Source: a bacterium (GTDB lineage Bacteria; Armatimonadota; UBA5829). Taken from it: DNA of 64,000 nt. Location: assembly GCA_021371935.1 (NCBI GenBank), contig JAJFVF010000022.1, positions 1-64,000 of the forward strand, read 5' to 3'. Under the pieces are notes generated by a model that saw only the letters and a program-made list of their open reading frames with translations, searched no databases and was not told the origin of the DNA. The translations under genes were made by a program, and so were the position numbers. This document shows, piece after piece, positions 8,163-18,250 of the stretch (position 1 is the first letter of the stretch; every line of letters starts with the position of its first letter).

Positions 8163-10025
8163 TTATAAAACTGCTCCTGCGCCTGGAAACATCATTCTCT
8201 CCATCAATTCCATCTGATAATATGGCGATACGGCAAGCTCGATATGCTCAGCCATTTGCGCCAACTGCCTGCCCAGTTCCATCTCTTTTTCACACAATAA
8301 AGCCAGCTTTGCGCCTGCACCTGCCGCATTGCCGATCGATATGACCCTCTCAGGCGTAATATCAGGAATCAAACCTATCCGAATAGCGCTCTCGACACGA
8401 ATATAGCTGCCGAACGCACCGGCAAGCATTATCTGATCCAGGTGGGAATCGGTGATGCCTGCGGTCTTTATCAGCGTCTGGATTGCGGCATGGATCGAAC
8501 CCTTTGCAAGCTGCATATGACGGATATCGCCGGATGTAAGAGTAATGGCTTTGCCCGAGCCGGACTGCATCTCGCTTGCCAATACGAACTCGACCCCGCA
8601 CTCAGTCTCAATCAACCTTGCTCGAATTGCATCCGGCAGATTGGCTGCATCACTGGGTGAAACCATTCGACCGCTCTCATCGATAATTCCCGCATCCAGC
8701 ATCTGCGCGACTGCATCCACCAAGCCGGACCCGCATATCCCAACCGGCGGTTTATTATGAATTGTAGTTATATGGACATCACCGTCTATAATCACGCTGT
8801 CGATTGCGCCCGGAGCGCCGCGCATGCCGCAGCTTATGCCCGCCCCCTCAAACGCGGGACCGGCAGCAGCCGAACATACATACAGATGCTGCTTGTGTAT
8901 CAATGCCATCTCGCCGTTGGTGCCTATATCGACCGCAAGCCGGACGCTGCCGTTATCCTCATACAGGCTCGAAAGCAGCACCCCCACAGTGTCTGACCCG
9001 ACAAATCCCGCAATATTGGGCAATATGACTACTTTTGCCTCGGGATTGACCTCAATGCCCAGATCATGTGAGCGCACGGTGATATCTGCGCATATGGACG
9101 GCACATATGGCGATTGGCCAAGACTCGTAGTATCGATCCCAAGCAGGAGATGGGTCATGCATGTGTTGCCGACCACAGTTACCTTATATATATTGTCCAG
9201 CGATATTTCGGAACTATCGGCAAGATCATGCGCAATAAGATTCAAAGCACCGACAGCAGCGGACTGCAATATATTCGCGCCGTCATCTTGAGTCGTGGCA
9301 AAGCTGATACGGGAGACCAAATCGTCGCCGTAGGCCATCTGGGGATTCATCACAGACGATACCGCCATCTCCTGACCGGTCGTCAGGTCCATCAGATAGC
9401 CGACTATGGTCGTGCTGCCCAGGTCATAGGCAATGCCGTAACACTTATCAGTGGTATCCCCCGGCTCGACCCCGATCAGCTCATCATCAAAAATTACTGC
9501 AGTGACTTTGTAGTCCGCACTGCGCATATCGGCTGAGAGTGTGCGCACTACATTCAGGCTCGGTTGAAGATGTATGTCGCGGGACTTCAAGCTAACTGCA
9601 AGCCGCTCGAACTCGGCCTGCTCATCTTCAAGGCTGGGCGCTGGAAGCTCGCAATAGACTTTGGCGACGTTCGAGAGCACCGCGCACTCTTTATGAATAC
9701 CTCTGCTCAGTATCTTCTGAACCAGTGAGCGGCTGGACTCGGGTATCTCGACAGTCACATCGCCCAATGCGTTCGTCATGCATGCCAGTCTTACACCCGA
9801 AGCGAGTTCATCAGCGGTCAGGCGTTCGCGCTCGGTGGGGTCCGGCTCCGTTACATCACCATGCACGACTACCCTGCATTTGCCGCAGATGCCCATACCG
9901 CCGCATGGCGTCTCGACTCCTCGCCCTGTCGCGGCGGCTGCCCTTGATAGCAATGTGCCCGAGGGGACCATTACTTCCATCCCATCGGGCTCAAATATCA
10001 CCTTTACCAATTTATCTTTGCTCAT
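8163..10025 (-). CDS. ASKHA-domain corrinoid activation protein with N-terminal [2Fe-2S] ferredoxin domain
   Basis: The 620-residue protein starts with a plant-type ferredoxin domain whose ligands are C41, C47, C50 and C82 (Cx5Cx2C plus a distal Cys). A linker and a large ASKHA ATPase domain (DUF4445 type) follow, with phosphate-binding motifs such as YDLGSTT and AVDIGTNGE. This is the RACE type of reductive activator, which uses ATP to reduce inactive Co(II) corrinoid to Co(I). Its natural partner is the corrinoid protein encoded directly downstream. The start shares an ATGA overlap with the preceding TPR gene. It lacks the C-terminal [4Fe-4S] arrangement of archaeal RamA. Confidence 0.92.
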   Translation of the reverse strand: MSKDKLVKVIFEPDGMEVMVPSGTLLSRAAAATGRGVETPCGGMGICGKCRVVVHGDVTEPDPTERERLTADELASGVRLACMTNALGDVTVEIPESSRSLVQKILSRGIHKECAVLSNVAKVYCELPAPSLEDEQAEFERLAVSLKSRDIHLQPSLNVVRTLSADMRSADYKVTAVIFDDELIGVEPGDTTDKCYGIAYDLGSTTIVGYLMDLTTGQEMAVSSVMNPQMAYGDDLVSRISFATTQDDGANILQSAAVGALNLIAHDLADSSEISLDNIYKVTVVGNTCMTHLLLGIDTTSLGQSPYVPSICADITVRSHDLGIEVNPEAKVVILPNIAGFVGSDTVGVLLSSLYEDNGSVRLAVDIGTNGEMALIHKQHLYVCSAAAGPAFEGAGISCGMRGAPGAIDSVIIDGDVHITTIHNKPPVGICGSGLVDAVAQMLDAGIIDESGRMVSPSDAANLPDAIRARLIETECGVEFVLASEMQSGSGKAITLTSGDIRHMQLAKGSIHAAIQTLIKTAGITDSHLDQIMLAGAFGSYIRVESAIRIGLIPDITPERVISIGNAAGAGAKLALLCEKEMELGRQLAQMAEHIELAVSPYYQMELMERMMFPGAGAVL

Positions 10026-10378
10026 AATTGCACGAAATACATTATATTCTTCTTCGCGGTCTCGTTTTCCGGATCGGCCGAAAGCACGGCCTCGAACTCC
10101 GCTCTTGCCTCGTCACACATTCCCAGCATCGAGTATGTCAGCGCAAGGTCATTTCGTGCGCCAAGGTTGCCCTCGTCAAGGCGTACGGCAACGGTCAGCT
10201 CTTCTATGGCTTCATCGAACAGGCCTACGAAGCCGTAAACTAGCCCGAGCTGCCTGTGCGCCTCAACGCTCTCAGCGTCAATCTCGAGAGCATGTTTGAG
10301 TTCCGACTGAGCTTCATCGTAGCGCCCATCGTTTTTGAGGCTGACGCCGCGCTCTATGTGCTCTTCTATCTGCCCCAT
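10022..10378 (-). CDS. TPR-repeat protein
   Basis: This is a 118-residue soluble protein made of about three tetratricopeptide repeats, seen as recurring A-x4-A-x3-L spacing with DP and DAES turn residues. The reading frame extends further upstream, but the ATG at 10378 has GAGG six bases before it and begins just before the first repeat. It overlaps the start of the corrinoid activator by four bases, so the two are probably translationally coupled. A scaffolding role is typical of the family; its partner is not known. Confidence 0.75.
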   Translation of the reverse strand: MGQIEEHIERGVSLKNDGRYDEAQSELKHALEIDAESVEAHRQLGLVYGFVGLFDEAIEELTVAVRLDEGNLGARNDLALTYSMLGMCDEARAEFEAVLSADPENETAKKNIMYFVQL

Positions 10379-10451
10379 GACTTTCCTCGGTGGCACGCAA
10401 AACCGCGCTTGGATGCAGTATATCAGCATATCGACTTCAAATCAAGTTTAC

Positions 10452-10480
10452 TTGACTCTTTTTGAGCATGGGGGTATAAT
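10452..10480 (+). promoter_or_regulatory. tRNA-Val promoter
   Basis: TTGACT (10452-10457), a 17-bp spacer and a perfect TATAAT (10475-10480) lie 21 bp upstream of the tRNA 5' end. Confidence 0.85.
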
Positions 10481-10501
10481 ATCCGAGCACAAAACACATT
10501 C

Positions 10502-10576
10502 GGGCGATTGGCTCAGTGGGAGAGCGCTTCGTTCACACCGAAGAGGTCACTGGTTCGAACCCAGTATCGCCCACCA
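10502..10576 (+). tRNA. tRNA-Val (anticodon CAC)
   Basis: GGGCGAT pairs with ATCGCCC to form the seven-pair acceptor stem. The D arm (GGCTCAGTGGGAGAGC), an anticodon stem CTTCG/CGAAG with loop TTCACAC (anticodon CAC at 10534-10536) and the T arm GGTTCGAACCC are all present. The 3' CCA is encoded. It stands alone between convergent genes. Confidence 0.95.
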
Positions 10577-10610
10577 CGCTTCTTGTGATGGACTGCCTGC
10601 AATTTCGCTG

Positions 10611-12017
10611 TTACTCCAGAGTGGCAGGCTCCTCGTTATTAATCACCTTTATTTCACGCCACCTGCCGCTGCGATACCTCATCCAGAAAGCAATAAAGAG
10701 CACCATAAACCACAATATCATCGCCACCCAGCCTGCCTGAGCGCTGAGATGCATCACCCTAAACATGACAAACAGGATTACAACCATCAGCCAGTGCAGG
10801 ATTACGGACATACACATGGCAAAGAATGTGTCTCCCGCACCTCGCAAAGCCCCGCAAAATGCAATTATGATCGCCTCAAGAAGCACATACAGCGACATTA
10901 ACCGGACCATGAAGACAGTCAGAGGCATGGCATTCGTGAAAACAGTGTCATTTACGTCCGGTCGAAAGATATTGATAAGCGGGTATGGTATAGTCAAAAA
11001 AAGCACCATCATAACTGCGGAAAACAGTATCCCGGCCTTTATGCCCGACATCGCCACATGATGCGCTGTGTCGGGTCGCCCGGCTCCCATATAGCGCCCT
11101 ACCAGGCTCGTTACGGCTATCTCTATGCCGATCAGAGGAACATACCCGACCATGTCCCAGTTGAAAGTGATTGTGGCGGCTGTGGCAACTGTCTGACCCA
11201 GTGATTGAAAAAGCATGATTATCGCAGTAAATGCGGAGAGCGTGAGAAAGAACTCCAACCCCGCCGGGTATCCGAATTTGAGGAGTTTGCGCATCACGTC
11301 AAGATCGAATCTGTATGATTTTCCAATGCTGTATTCCTTGTATTTGTTACCGAAGAAATATGCCGTCATCAGGATCAATAGACCACTCAGGCCACCTGCT
11401 ATGGTTCCATATGCCGCTCCTCTGATCCCCATCGGCTGGAAACCGCAATGACCAAAGATAAGAACGTAGTTTGCAAAAATGTTGACCACCATGGCAGTCA
11501 CTGACGCGACCATCACAGTGCGGGTCCTGCCGATGCCTGAAAAGAAACAACTGAAAACATTGCGCATAAGACCAATGATCGTGCCATAGATCATTATACT
11601 GAAATAAATAATCTGCGGACCCAGCTGTTCGGAGGCAATGCCGAAAGATCGAAAAGAAGCCTTGGCCAACGGGGCAATTAGAAGTATTATCGGATAAGCC
11701 ACCAGCGCAATGACCGCTGCTTGTGTGACGACTATCGCACAATTGTTCTTGCGACCCGCACCGTAATATTGACCGATGAGTGCAGTGCTGTAACCGATCA
11801 GGCCGATGAAAAACGTCATTAGCATGAAGCTGGTCATTCCGCCGCCAAGCGCCGCATTCATTTGTGAAGAACCCAGCTTCGACAAAAACAGCCTGTCGGT
11901 GAAGGTCATCACTGTGTCGCATACACTCGATGCCATCATCGGTAGGGCTATTACCAGCAGTTCTCTGACGCTGCCCGGCGTGTATTTGGCGGTCTTGTCA
12001 TGTGTTTCTTGCATCAT
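10611..12017 (-). CDS. MATE-family efflux transporter
   Basis: The 468-residue protein has twelve predicted helices in two related halves, with the MATE features FTDRLFLSKLG in the first helix pair and GALRGAGDT in the second half. Family members export cationic drugs or metabolites using a sodium or proton gradient. The start has AGGAAG five bases upstream; a second ATG directly follows. It lies alone, convergent with tRNA-Val and divergent from the repeat-protein gene. The substrate cannot be deduced. Confidence 0.9.
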   Translation of the reverse strand: MMQETHDKTAKYTPGSVRELLVIALPMMASSVCDTVMTFTDRLFLSKLGSSQMNAALGGGMTSFMLMTFFIGLIGYSTALIGQYYGAGRKNNCAIVVTQAAVIALVAYPIILLIAPLAKASFRSFGIASEQLGPQIIYFSIMIYGTIIGLMRNVFSCFFSGIGRTRTVMVASVTAMVVNIFANYVLIFGHCGFQPMGIRGAAYGTIAGGLSGLLILMTAYFFGNKYKEYSIGKSYRFDLDVMRKLLKFGYPAGLEFFLTLSAFTAIIMLFQSLGQTVATAATITFNWDMVGYVPLIGIEIAVTSLVGRYMGAGRPDTAHHVAMSGIKAGILFSAVMMVLFLTIPYPLINIFRPDVNDTVFTNAMPLTVFMVRLMSLYVLLEAIIIAFCGALRGAGDTFFAMCMSVILHWLMVVILFVMFRVMHLSAQAGWVAMILWFMVLFIAFWMRYRSGRWREIKVINNEEPATLE

Positions 12018-12209
12018 TATTACTTCCTGTCATCACCGCCTCTGCTGAGTTATTGCCGGTGTGGATTGTCTTGTCCAAGGTACTGTATAGAGTGGAACAA
12101 GAGACACGCTAAAGACAATACAATAAATCACAAAAACCTATTTTACAACACGCACAATTATACCAGAACGAGGCAGAGTATGTTGGATACCCTATGTTTG
12201 GCCGCTATC

Positions 12210-12238
12210 TTGACTGGGTAAATGGCATCCGTTCATAC
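12210..12238 (+). promoter_or_regulatory. possible promoter of repeat-protein gene
   Basis: TTGACT (12210-12215), a 17-bp spacer and TCATAC (12233-12238) lie about 77 bp before the start codon. The -10 box is weak. No riboswitch was recognised in the rest of the 297-bp spacer. Confidence 0.35.
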
Positions 12239-12314
12239 AGACATCAATGATGGACAGGCGCTCCTATCTTTCTGCCTAGGCCGCCCGTAGAGCATTTGAT
12301 ATGGAGGTGCAATT

Positions 12315-15300
12315 ATGAAGCTTATGCACCTGATGATCTTGGTCAGCATATTAATGACATTTGCTCAGGCACAAACGGCAGAGGCTGCCAGTCCACCTCA
12401 GCCCACATACGGCACAGCAGTCGTCGATGGGGATATCAGCGAATGGGACCTCACTAACGATTTCTTCGCCAACATGTATCGGGCGGGTAACCCGGCATTC
12501 AAAGTCGAGTCCAAGGCATATTTGCGGTATGATTGCAATACTCATACGCTTTATGTGCTGGTATTGGCCGTGCCGGGTGTCAAAGCGCTGGCTCAAGGAT
12601 GGGAAACAGCTGCATGGGGAGCTATAGGAACTGTCGCCAATAAAGTATATACCGGAAACTCGGGAAACCCTCCCACACCACCGCAGTTTGCCTGGGTCAA
12701 CCAGAGCGCTGATAAGCTGACAGCCGATGGATATGAGGCATCTTTCATAATCACTCCCGGCACTCCGACTTCACCGGCATTCTATTCGCTGTTCTTGCAC
12801 GTTGAAGTATATGATGAAAACACAAGTCATACTTCAGCCACTTCGGGATCTCCCAGAACAGGCATACCTCTGGAGCTTATATGCTGCGATGCGTCTATTG
12901 ATCTTCAAAAATCGTATACATGGACCACGGGAAACGGATCGCACGTCGGCGATGTTGTGACATATACCTATACCGTTACAAATACAGGCAACGGGCCTTT
13001 GAATTCAATCACAGTTGATGATGATGTATTCGGATCGATCACTTTGGCAAGCACAACACTTAACCCGGGTGAAAGTACTACGGGCAATGCAACGCTGACA
13101 TTGACACAGGAACTGCTGGATATCGGATTCCAGATAAATACAGCTGATGCAAGCGGCACGACGCCTATTGGCTGTGTCGTGACCGACTCGGCCACTCAGA
13201 CAGTCACATTTTTGACGACACCATCGATCGAGGTCGTAAAAGACTATGAGTGGACCACTGGAAATGGCTCTCATGTCGGCGATGTAGTTACATATACATA
13301 TACTGTTACTAATACCGGCAACGTGACACTCGACCCGGTCTCGCTGACTGATGACAAGTACGGCACAATCACTCTTGCGGTGACCAGCCTTGCGCCTGGA
13401 GAATATACTACCGGCACGGCAACTCTCACTCTCACCCAGGAACTGCTGGATGCTGGGTCACAGACCAATGTCGCCACCGCCACCGGCACGCCGCCGACAG
13501 GACCGGATGTCACCAATACGGCCACAAAGACGGTGACGTTTATCACGACACCGGCAATCCATATAATAAAGACATTTGAGTGGACCAAAGGAGACGGTAC
13601 TCAAGTCGGTGATGAGGTGACATATACCTATACGGTCACGAACGCGGGTAATGTCACTCTGGACCCCGTAAGCGTATCTGACGACCAGTTTGGTAATATC
13701 ACCCTGCTCGATACCAGTCTGTCTCCCGGAGAGTCAACGACGGGGACCAAGGTGCTTGTTGTGACGCAGGAACTTTTGGATCAAGGCACGCTGACAAATA
13801 TCGCAACTGCTACCGGCACACCGCCAAGCGGACCTGATGTTACAGATACAGACAGTCAGACAGTCACATTCGGCGGAGGAGCGTCCATCGACATCAAAAA
13901 GACATACGAATGGACCACAGGAGACGGCTCACACGTAGGTGATGTGGTGACATACACCTTTACCGTCAAGAATACCGGCACTGTAACACTCGACCCTGTG
14001 AGCGTTACGGATGACGTATTCGGCTCAATCACCCTGTCCGCAACCAGCCTTGCTCCGGGAGAGTCCGCCACCGGCACAGCTACACTGACACTGACACAAG
14101 AACTGCTGGACGCCGGATCGGAGACTAACACAGCCACAGCCACAGGCACGCCGCCCAGCGGACCCGATGTCACAGAAACATCCACACAAATAGTCACGTT
14201 TCTTACGACACCGGCAATAAAACTCGTAAAGGACTTCGCATGGACGACCGGAGACGGCTCTCATGTGGGCGACGTGGTCACATACACTTATACTGTGACT
14301 AATGAAGGCAACGTGACACTCGATCCGGTATCCGTGAGTGACGATAAACTGGGAAGCATTACACTGCTTGCCACAAGTCTGGCACCGGGTGAATCAACTA
14401 CCGGCACGGCAACTCTGACACTTACTCAGGAACTGCTGGACGCTGGATCGCAGACAAATACTGCAACAGCAACCGGCACACCGCCAAGCGGACCTGATGT
14501 GACAAGCACATCGACTCGTACGGTCACATTCATCACTTCACCGGCTATCGATATTCAAAAGACATTTGAATGGACTACAGGAAATGGCTCTCATGTGGGT
14601 GATGTTGTGACATATACATACACTGTTACTAATACTGGCAATGTGACTCTGAATCCCGTATCAGTAACCGACGACATACTCGGCACAATTACTCTACTGG
14701 ACACAAACCTGGCGCCGGGCGAGTCGACTACCGGCACGGCAACTCTGACACTTACTCAGGAACTGCTGGACGCTGGGTCACAGACTAATATTGCAACCGC
14801 CACCGGCACACCGCCAAGCGGACCTGATATCACAGAAGCGACATCTCAAACAGTCAACTTCCTGCAAATCCATAACATCGGTCTGGTGAAATATGTTTCT
14901 GTTGACGGAGGCACGACCTGGATCGATGCCAATACACCGCCCGGACCAAGTGTGCTGATCGGCAATACGGTCGATTACAGATACGACGTCACCAACACAG
15001 GCAATGTTACACTCACTGACCTCACTCTGATCGACGACAAACTCGGTCCTATCCCTTTGAGCCCAACTACATTGGCTCCGCAAGGTTCACTTACAGTTTA
15101 TGACAGCACAACAGCATTGAGCGGATTGAACACAAATATCGCCACGGCTACTGGAACACCACCGATAGGACCTGATGTGCAGGTCACCGATCCGGCTAAC
15201 TACACTGGAAAAGACTCATTATTCTGGCTGCCTCAGGCATGTGAGACAATAATTGCCGGTCCGAGTCAGTACTTCATGGGCTATCTTGGTGTAGAATCCG

Positions 15301-15995
15301 ACATGCCTGTGGCTGTGCCTGGAGTACTGGCGATTGTGCCAGGGGATAATTGGTCATATTATGTGGGCGCGGCTCAGGATGGAGTGGAATACACTCTGAA
15401 GAACGTTACAATGCAAAAAGAGACGCCTGAAATTGTTCAATGCGCCGATGTTTTCCCGGAAAAGACCATCACTCAACAAGGCACAACAAACATTAGACTT
15501 TGGTGGCCGTTGATGTATGAGGTTCCCGGCACAACATGGACGCTGAGTATCCTCTATGGCACACAAACACCATATGATGACGACGGTAACGGACCAAACC
15601 AATCAGGTTATGTCCACAGCAATACATGGGAGTGGACAATAGACGCAGATATTGAGAGTATGAGTCACCTTATCGATCTATTCCATGAACTGCCGTTCGG
15701 CAAAGATGAAGTGCCGCTGATTTCAGACGAAGCCTTATATGGCCTGCTACAGGCAAAACTGATCCAGATTCAAGACCTGATCGATGTCGGCGACACGGTA
15801 AACGCCGGGCTTATGCTTTCAGAATTTGAACTGATGGTAATGGATGCCTGCATTGCTGTTTCGCCTGTACGGCCATACCCAACAGGCAATGGAACCGGTA
15901 TTGCCAATTCTGAAGAAAACCCCGCTTGCTGCAAACTCCTTGCGGATGCAGAATATATCAGCAGAAGGCTCGGTATATTCATTCAAAAAAAGTGA
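12315..15995 (+). CDS. large secreted protein with six DUF11-like repeats
   Basis: The 1226-residue protein has a signal peptide (about residues 1-25) and an N-terminal domain starting VVDGDISEWD, a motif seen in CBM9-like modules of exported proteins. Six tandem 110-residue repeats (residues 194-853) follow, each with WTTGNGSHVGD, VTYTYTVTNTGN and LTLTQELLD motifs, then a divergent seventh copy and a unique C-terminal region of about 260 residues with several cysteines. DUF11-like repeats build beta-rich stalks in surface proteins. No sorting signal, PEP-CTERM or membrane anchor is visible at the C terminus. GGAGG lies seven bases before the ATG. A terminator follows the gene. Confidence 0.85.
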   Translation: MKLMHLMILVSILMTFAQAQTAEAASPPQPTYGTAVVDGDISEWDLTNDFFANMYRAGNPAFKVESKAYLRYDCNTHTLYVLVLAVPGVKALAQGWETAAWGAIGTVANKVYTGNSGNPPTPPQFAWVNQSADKLTADGYEASFIITPGTPTSPAFYSLFLHVEVYDENTSHTSATSGSPRTGIPLELICCDASIDLQKSYTWTTGNGSHVGDVVTYTYTVTNTGNGPLNSITVDDDVFGSITLASTTLNPGESTTGNATLTLTQELLDIGFQINTADASGTTPIGCVVTDSATQTVTFLTTPSIEVVKDYEWTTGNGSHVGDVVTYTYTVTNTGNVTLDPVSLTDDKYGTITLAVTSLAPGEYTTGTATLTLTQELLDAGSQTNVATATGTPPTGPDVTNTATKTVTFITTPAIHIIKTFEWTKGDGTQVGDEVTYTYTVTNAGNVTLDPVSVSDDQFGNITLLDTSLSPGESTTGTKVLVVTQELLDQGTLTNIATATGTPPSGPDVTDTDSQTVTFGGGASIDIKKTYEWTTGDGSHVGDVVTYTFTVKNTGTVTLDPVSVTDDVFGSITLSATSLAPGESATGTATLTLTQELLDAGSETNTATATGTPPSGPDVTETSTQIVTFLTTPAIKLVKDFAWTTGDGSHVGDVVTYTYTVTNEGNVTLDPVSVSDDKLGSITLLATSLAPGESTTGTATLTLTQELLDAGSQTNTATATGTPPSGPDVTSTSTRTVTFITSPAIDIQKTFEWTTGNGSHVGDVVTYTYTVTNTGNVTLNPVSVTDDILGTITLLDTNLAPGESTTGTATLTLTQELLDAGSQTNIATATGTPPSGPDITEATSQTVNFLQIHNIGLVKYVSVDGGTTWIDANTPPGPSVLIGNTVDYRYDVTNTGNVTLTDLTLIDDKLGPIPLSPTTLAPQGSLTVYDSTTALSGLNTNIATATGTPPIGPDVQVTDPANYTGKDSLFWLPQACETIIAGPSQYFMGYLGVESDMPVAVPGVLAIVPGDNWSYYVGAAQDGVEYTLKNVTMQKETPEIVQCADVFPEKTITQQGTTNIRLWWPLMYEVPGTTWTLSILYGTQTPYDDDGNGPNQSGYVHSNTWEWTIDADIESMSHLIDLFHELPFGKDEVPLISDEALYGLLQAKLIQIQDLIDVGDTVNAGLMLSEFELMVMDACIAVSPVRPYPTGNGTGIANSEENPACCKLLADAEYISRRLGIFIQKK
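12894..14873 (+). repeat. six tandem 330-bp coding repeats
   Basis: Repeat units begin at 12894, 13224, 13554, 13884, 14214 and 14544, an exact 330-bp period with no length variation. Parts of units are nearly identical at the nucleotide level, for example the GGCACGGCAACTCTGACACT region of units 5 and 6. Other parts differ mainly at third codon positions. Confidence 0.9.
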
Positions 15996-16025
15996 TGTAA
16001 TAGCAAACCATCAAATGGTTTTCGA

Positions 16026-16054
16026 CCCCGTCGGAAAATACCGGCGGGGTTTTT
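16026..16054 (+). terminator. rho-independent terminator
   Basis: CCCCGTCGG and CCGGCGGGG form a nine-pair stem around an AAAATA loop, followed by five T residues. It closes the repeat-protein transcript and separates it from the TonB receptor genes. Confidence 0.9.
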
Positions 16055-16180
16055 GCGCGCCTGTGCGCCGTGGTCAATTTCGGCAATACCCCTCAAATAA
16101 CGCCAGGAAAATACCGATTATCTGGATTGATTGTCGGCTAAAAATCTATCACAATCCTGGCAACCGGCAACAAGGACAAT

Positions 16181-18250
16181 ATGGATAAGCCTTCTCGATC
16201 GTTTACAAACATTAACGACCAAACTCATCCGTATAAGCTGAATAGCACTATACTCGTTATTGCAATATTCATAGGAATAATAGCAGGACTCATATCTACA
16301 CCACACTCAGCCACGGCTCAAGATCAAACACCTCAAGTCGACTTGACCTCTCTCAGTATCGAAGACCTGATGAATATCGAGGTCACGTCAGTGTCAAAGA
16401 AAGCTGAGAAAATAAGTAAAGCTCCTGCATGTGTATCAGTCATCACTGGCGATCAGATAGAACGATGGGGATATCGCACGCTTGGTGAAGCGCTCCGCAG
16501 AATTGCCGGAATGTATGTAAGCTCAGACCGTAATTATGATTATTTGGGAGTGAGAGGATATTCAAGCCCGGGCGACTATAACACCAGAATTCTTCTGCTC
16601 ATAGACGGTATGCGAATCAACGACACCATGTACGACTCCGCAACTGTAGGCTTGGATTTGCCAGTCGATATCAAAAGCATAGAACGAATTGAAGTCGCAA
16701 AAGGTCCAGGCTCGGCACTCTGGGGGACTAATGCCCTACTGGGTGTGGTGAATATCATTACAAAGAAAGCAAGACGTAAAGATGAGGTCCGATTTACACA
16801 GAGCTATGGATCGGATGCCGAAAATAAGTCCTATCTGCAATACGAAAACACGAGCCCTGACGGGCTAAATATCATTGCCGCGTTCAGCACTCTCAAATCA
16901 CAGGGTCAAAAGTCTATCTTCTTCCCGGAGTATGTCGAGTCGGGTGTATGTGACGGATTGGCCAGAAATGTAGACGGCACAAATGCAGACCATGGCTATA
17001 TTGCGGCTTCATACGGCCAACTTAAAATGACTTACTGCTCAGGATATATGAGGAAAGTCATCCCAACCGGCTCGTTCGGCACAACATTCAATGACGACGG
17101 CAATTTCACCAAAGATAGCAGAACCCATTTTGACCTCAGCTACGAAACCAAGATGGGCGCCTCTGAACAAGACACTTTGCAGGCTAGAGTTTTCTATGGC
17201 GACTATCTGTATGAAGGCGAATATGTATATGACACTGATTCAGACCCGCTCGTCAATATCGACTACAACAGGTGCAAATGGTTCGGCACTGAACTGCGGT
17301 CAATAATAAACCTCAACAACCAACTGTCGCTGACTTCGGGCATTGAATATACGAGAACATATTCCGTCCAACTCGATAACTATAACCTTGACCCATTTTT
17401 GATGTTGATAAACTCACGCGGGTCGCTTTCGGTCTTCTCATATTATCTTCAAGCAGACAAAGATATCAGCCCTACCTTGAAACTAGTCGGCGGAATTCGT
17501 TTGGATGATTACTCGACATTCGGCACACATTCGAGTCCAAGGACTGCCGTTATATATCAGCCAACGCATTCCGATACATTGAAACTGCTATATGGCACGG
17601 CATTCAGAGCACCTAATTTTTACGAAATGGACTATTGCGATGGAGTCACTACCATAGGAAATCAAAACCTGCAGCCAGAAAATCTGACGAACGTCGAACT
17701 TGTGTGGGAAAAGGCTCTGAGTAATGAAACAAGAATAACGACCAGCTTCTTTAACTTCAAGCTCGATGATGTAATCACGCAGACAATTAACGATGATGAT
17801 ATGATCCAGTTTGTAAACAACGGCTGCGTGCGAAGCCGTGGGATTGAAGTTCAGGCGGATATGCTGCTGCCGAACAAATGCAGTGCTTACCTTGGCATAA
17901 GTTTGCTGAAAGCAACAGACGTTCAGACGGATGAACGCATAACTAACTCTCCGAGGTGCATTGCGAGTACGGGCATATCCATTCCTCTGGTATCAGACAA
18001 ACTGTATCTGAGCCCCGAAGCTCAATATATAGGCAGGCGAAAAACACTCGCCGGAAATGAAATACCATCAGCAAGTGTGGTCAATCTGACTCTCAAAACA
18101 AACCAAAAACAAGACAAAACGAATTTCTATCTGAGCATATATAACCTCCTCAACAGATCCATATACGTTCCAGGCTCTGGAGAACATATTCAAGATCAAA
18201 TACCGCAGGAAGGAAGGACGATTCAGTTTGAAGCATCCTACCGTTTTTAG
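16181..18250 (+). CDS. TonB-dependent outer-membrane receptor
   Basis: The 689-residue protein has an N-terminal signal segment (hydrophobic stretch at about residues 23-45), a plug domain at about residues 60-170 with LLLIDGMRINDT and KGPGSALWG motifs, and a beta-barrel to the end, where an aromatic C-terminal Phe closes the last strand. The leader region LSIEDLMNIEVTSVSKKAE is shared with the next gene. These receptors import siderophores, cobalamin or glycans using TonB energy; the ligand is not evident. AAGGA lies four bases before the ATG. It heads a five-gene same-strand group with a YfiR/CHASE8 signalling module, so a sensory role is also possible. Confidence 0.9.
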   Translation: MDKPSRSFTNINDQTHPYKLNSTILVIAIFIGIIAGLISTPHSATAQDQTPQVDLTSLSIEDLMNIEVTSVSKKAEKISKAPACVSVITGDQIERWGYRTLGEALRRIAGMYVSSDRNYDYLGVRGYSSPGDYNTRILLLIDGMRINDTMYDSATVGLDLPVDIKSIERIEVAKGPGSALWGTNALLGVVNIITKKARRKDEVRFTQSYGSDAENKSYLQYENTSPDGLNIIAAFSTLKSQGQKSIFFPEYVESGVCDGLARNVDGTNADHGYIAASYGQLKMTYCSGYMRKVIPTGSFGTTFNDDGNFTKDSRTHFDLSYETKMGASEQDTLQARVFYGDYLYEGEYVYDTDSDPLVNIDYNRCKWFGTELRSIINLNNQLSLTSGIEYTRTYSVQLDNYNLDPFLMLINSRGSLSVFSYYLQADKDISPTLKLVGGIRLDDYSTFGTHSSPRTAVIYQPTHSDTLKLLYGTAFRAPNFYEMDYCDGVTTIGNQNLQPENLTNVELVWEKALSNETRITTSFFNFKLDDVITQTINDDDMIQFVNNGCVRSRGIEVQADMLLPNKCSAYLGISLLKATDVQTDERITNSPRCIASTGISIPLVSDKLYLSPEAQYIGRRKTLAGNEIPSASVVNLTLKTNQKQDKTNFYLSIYNLLNRSIYVPGSGEHIQDQIPQEGRTIQFEASYRF

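Noticed and set aside
12018-12314. Cyclic di-GMP riboswitch upstream of the repeat protein
   Set aside because: The GEMM motifs were looked for because of the downstream signalling genes, but neither the GNRA tetraloop nor the receptor pattern is evident.
12968-14264. Several antisense frames of 75 to 113 codons across the repeat protein
   Set aside because: They recur with the same 330-bp period as the coding repeats, so they are shadows of the repeat. No start site or domain supports them.
12894-14873. Regular repeats considered as a CRISPR array
   Set aside because: The period is 330 bp and in frame, and the repeats encode a continuous protein. No short repeat-spacer pattern occurs here or elsewhere in the window.
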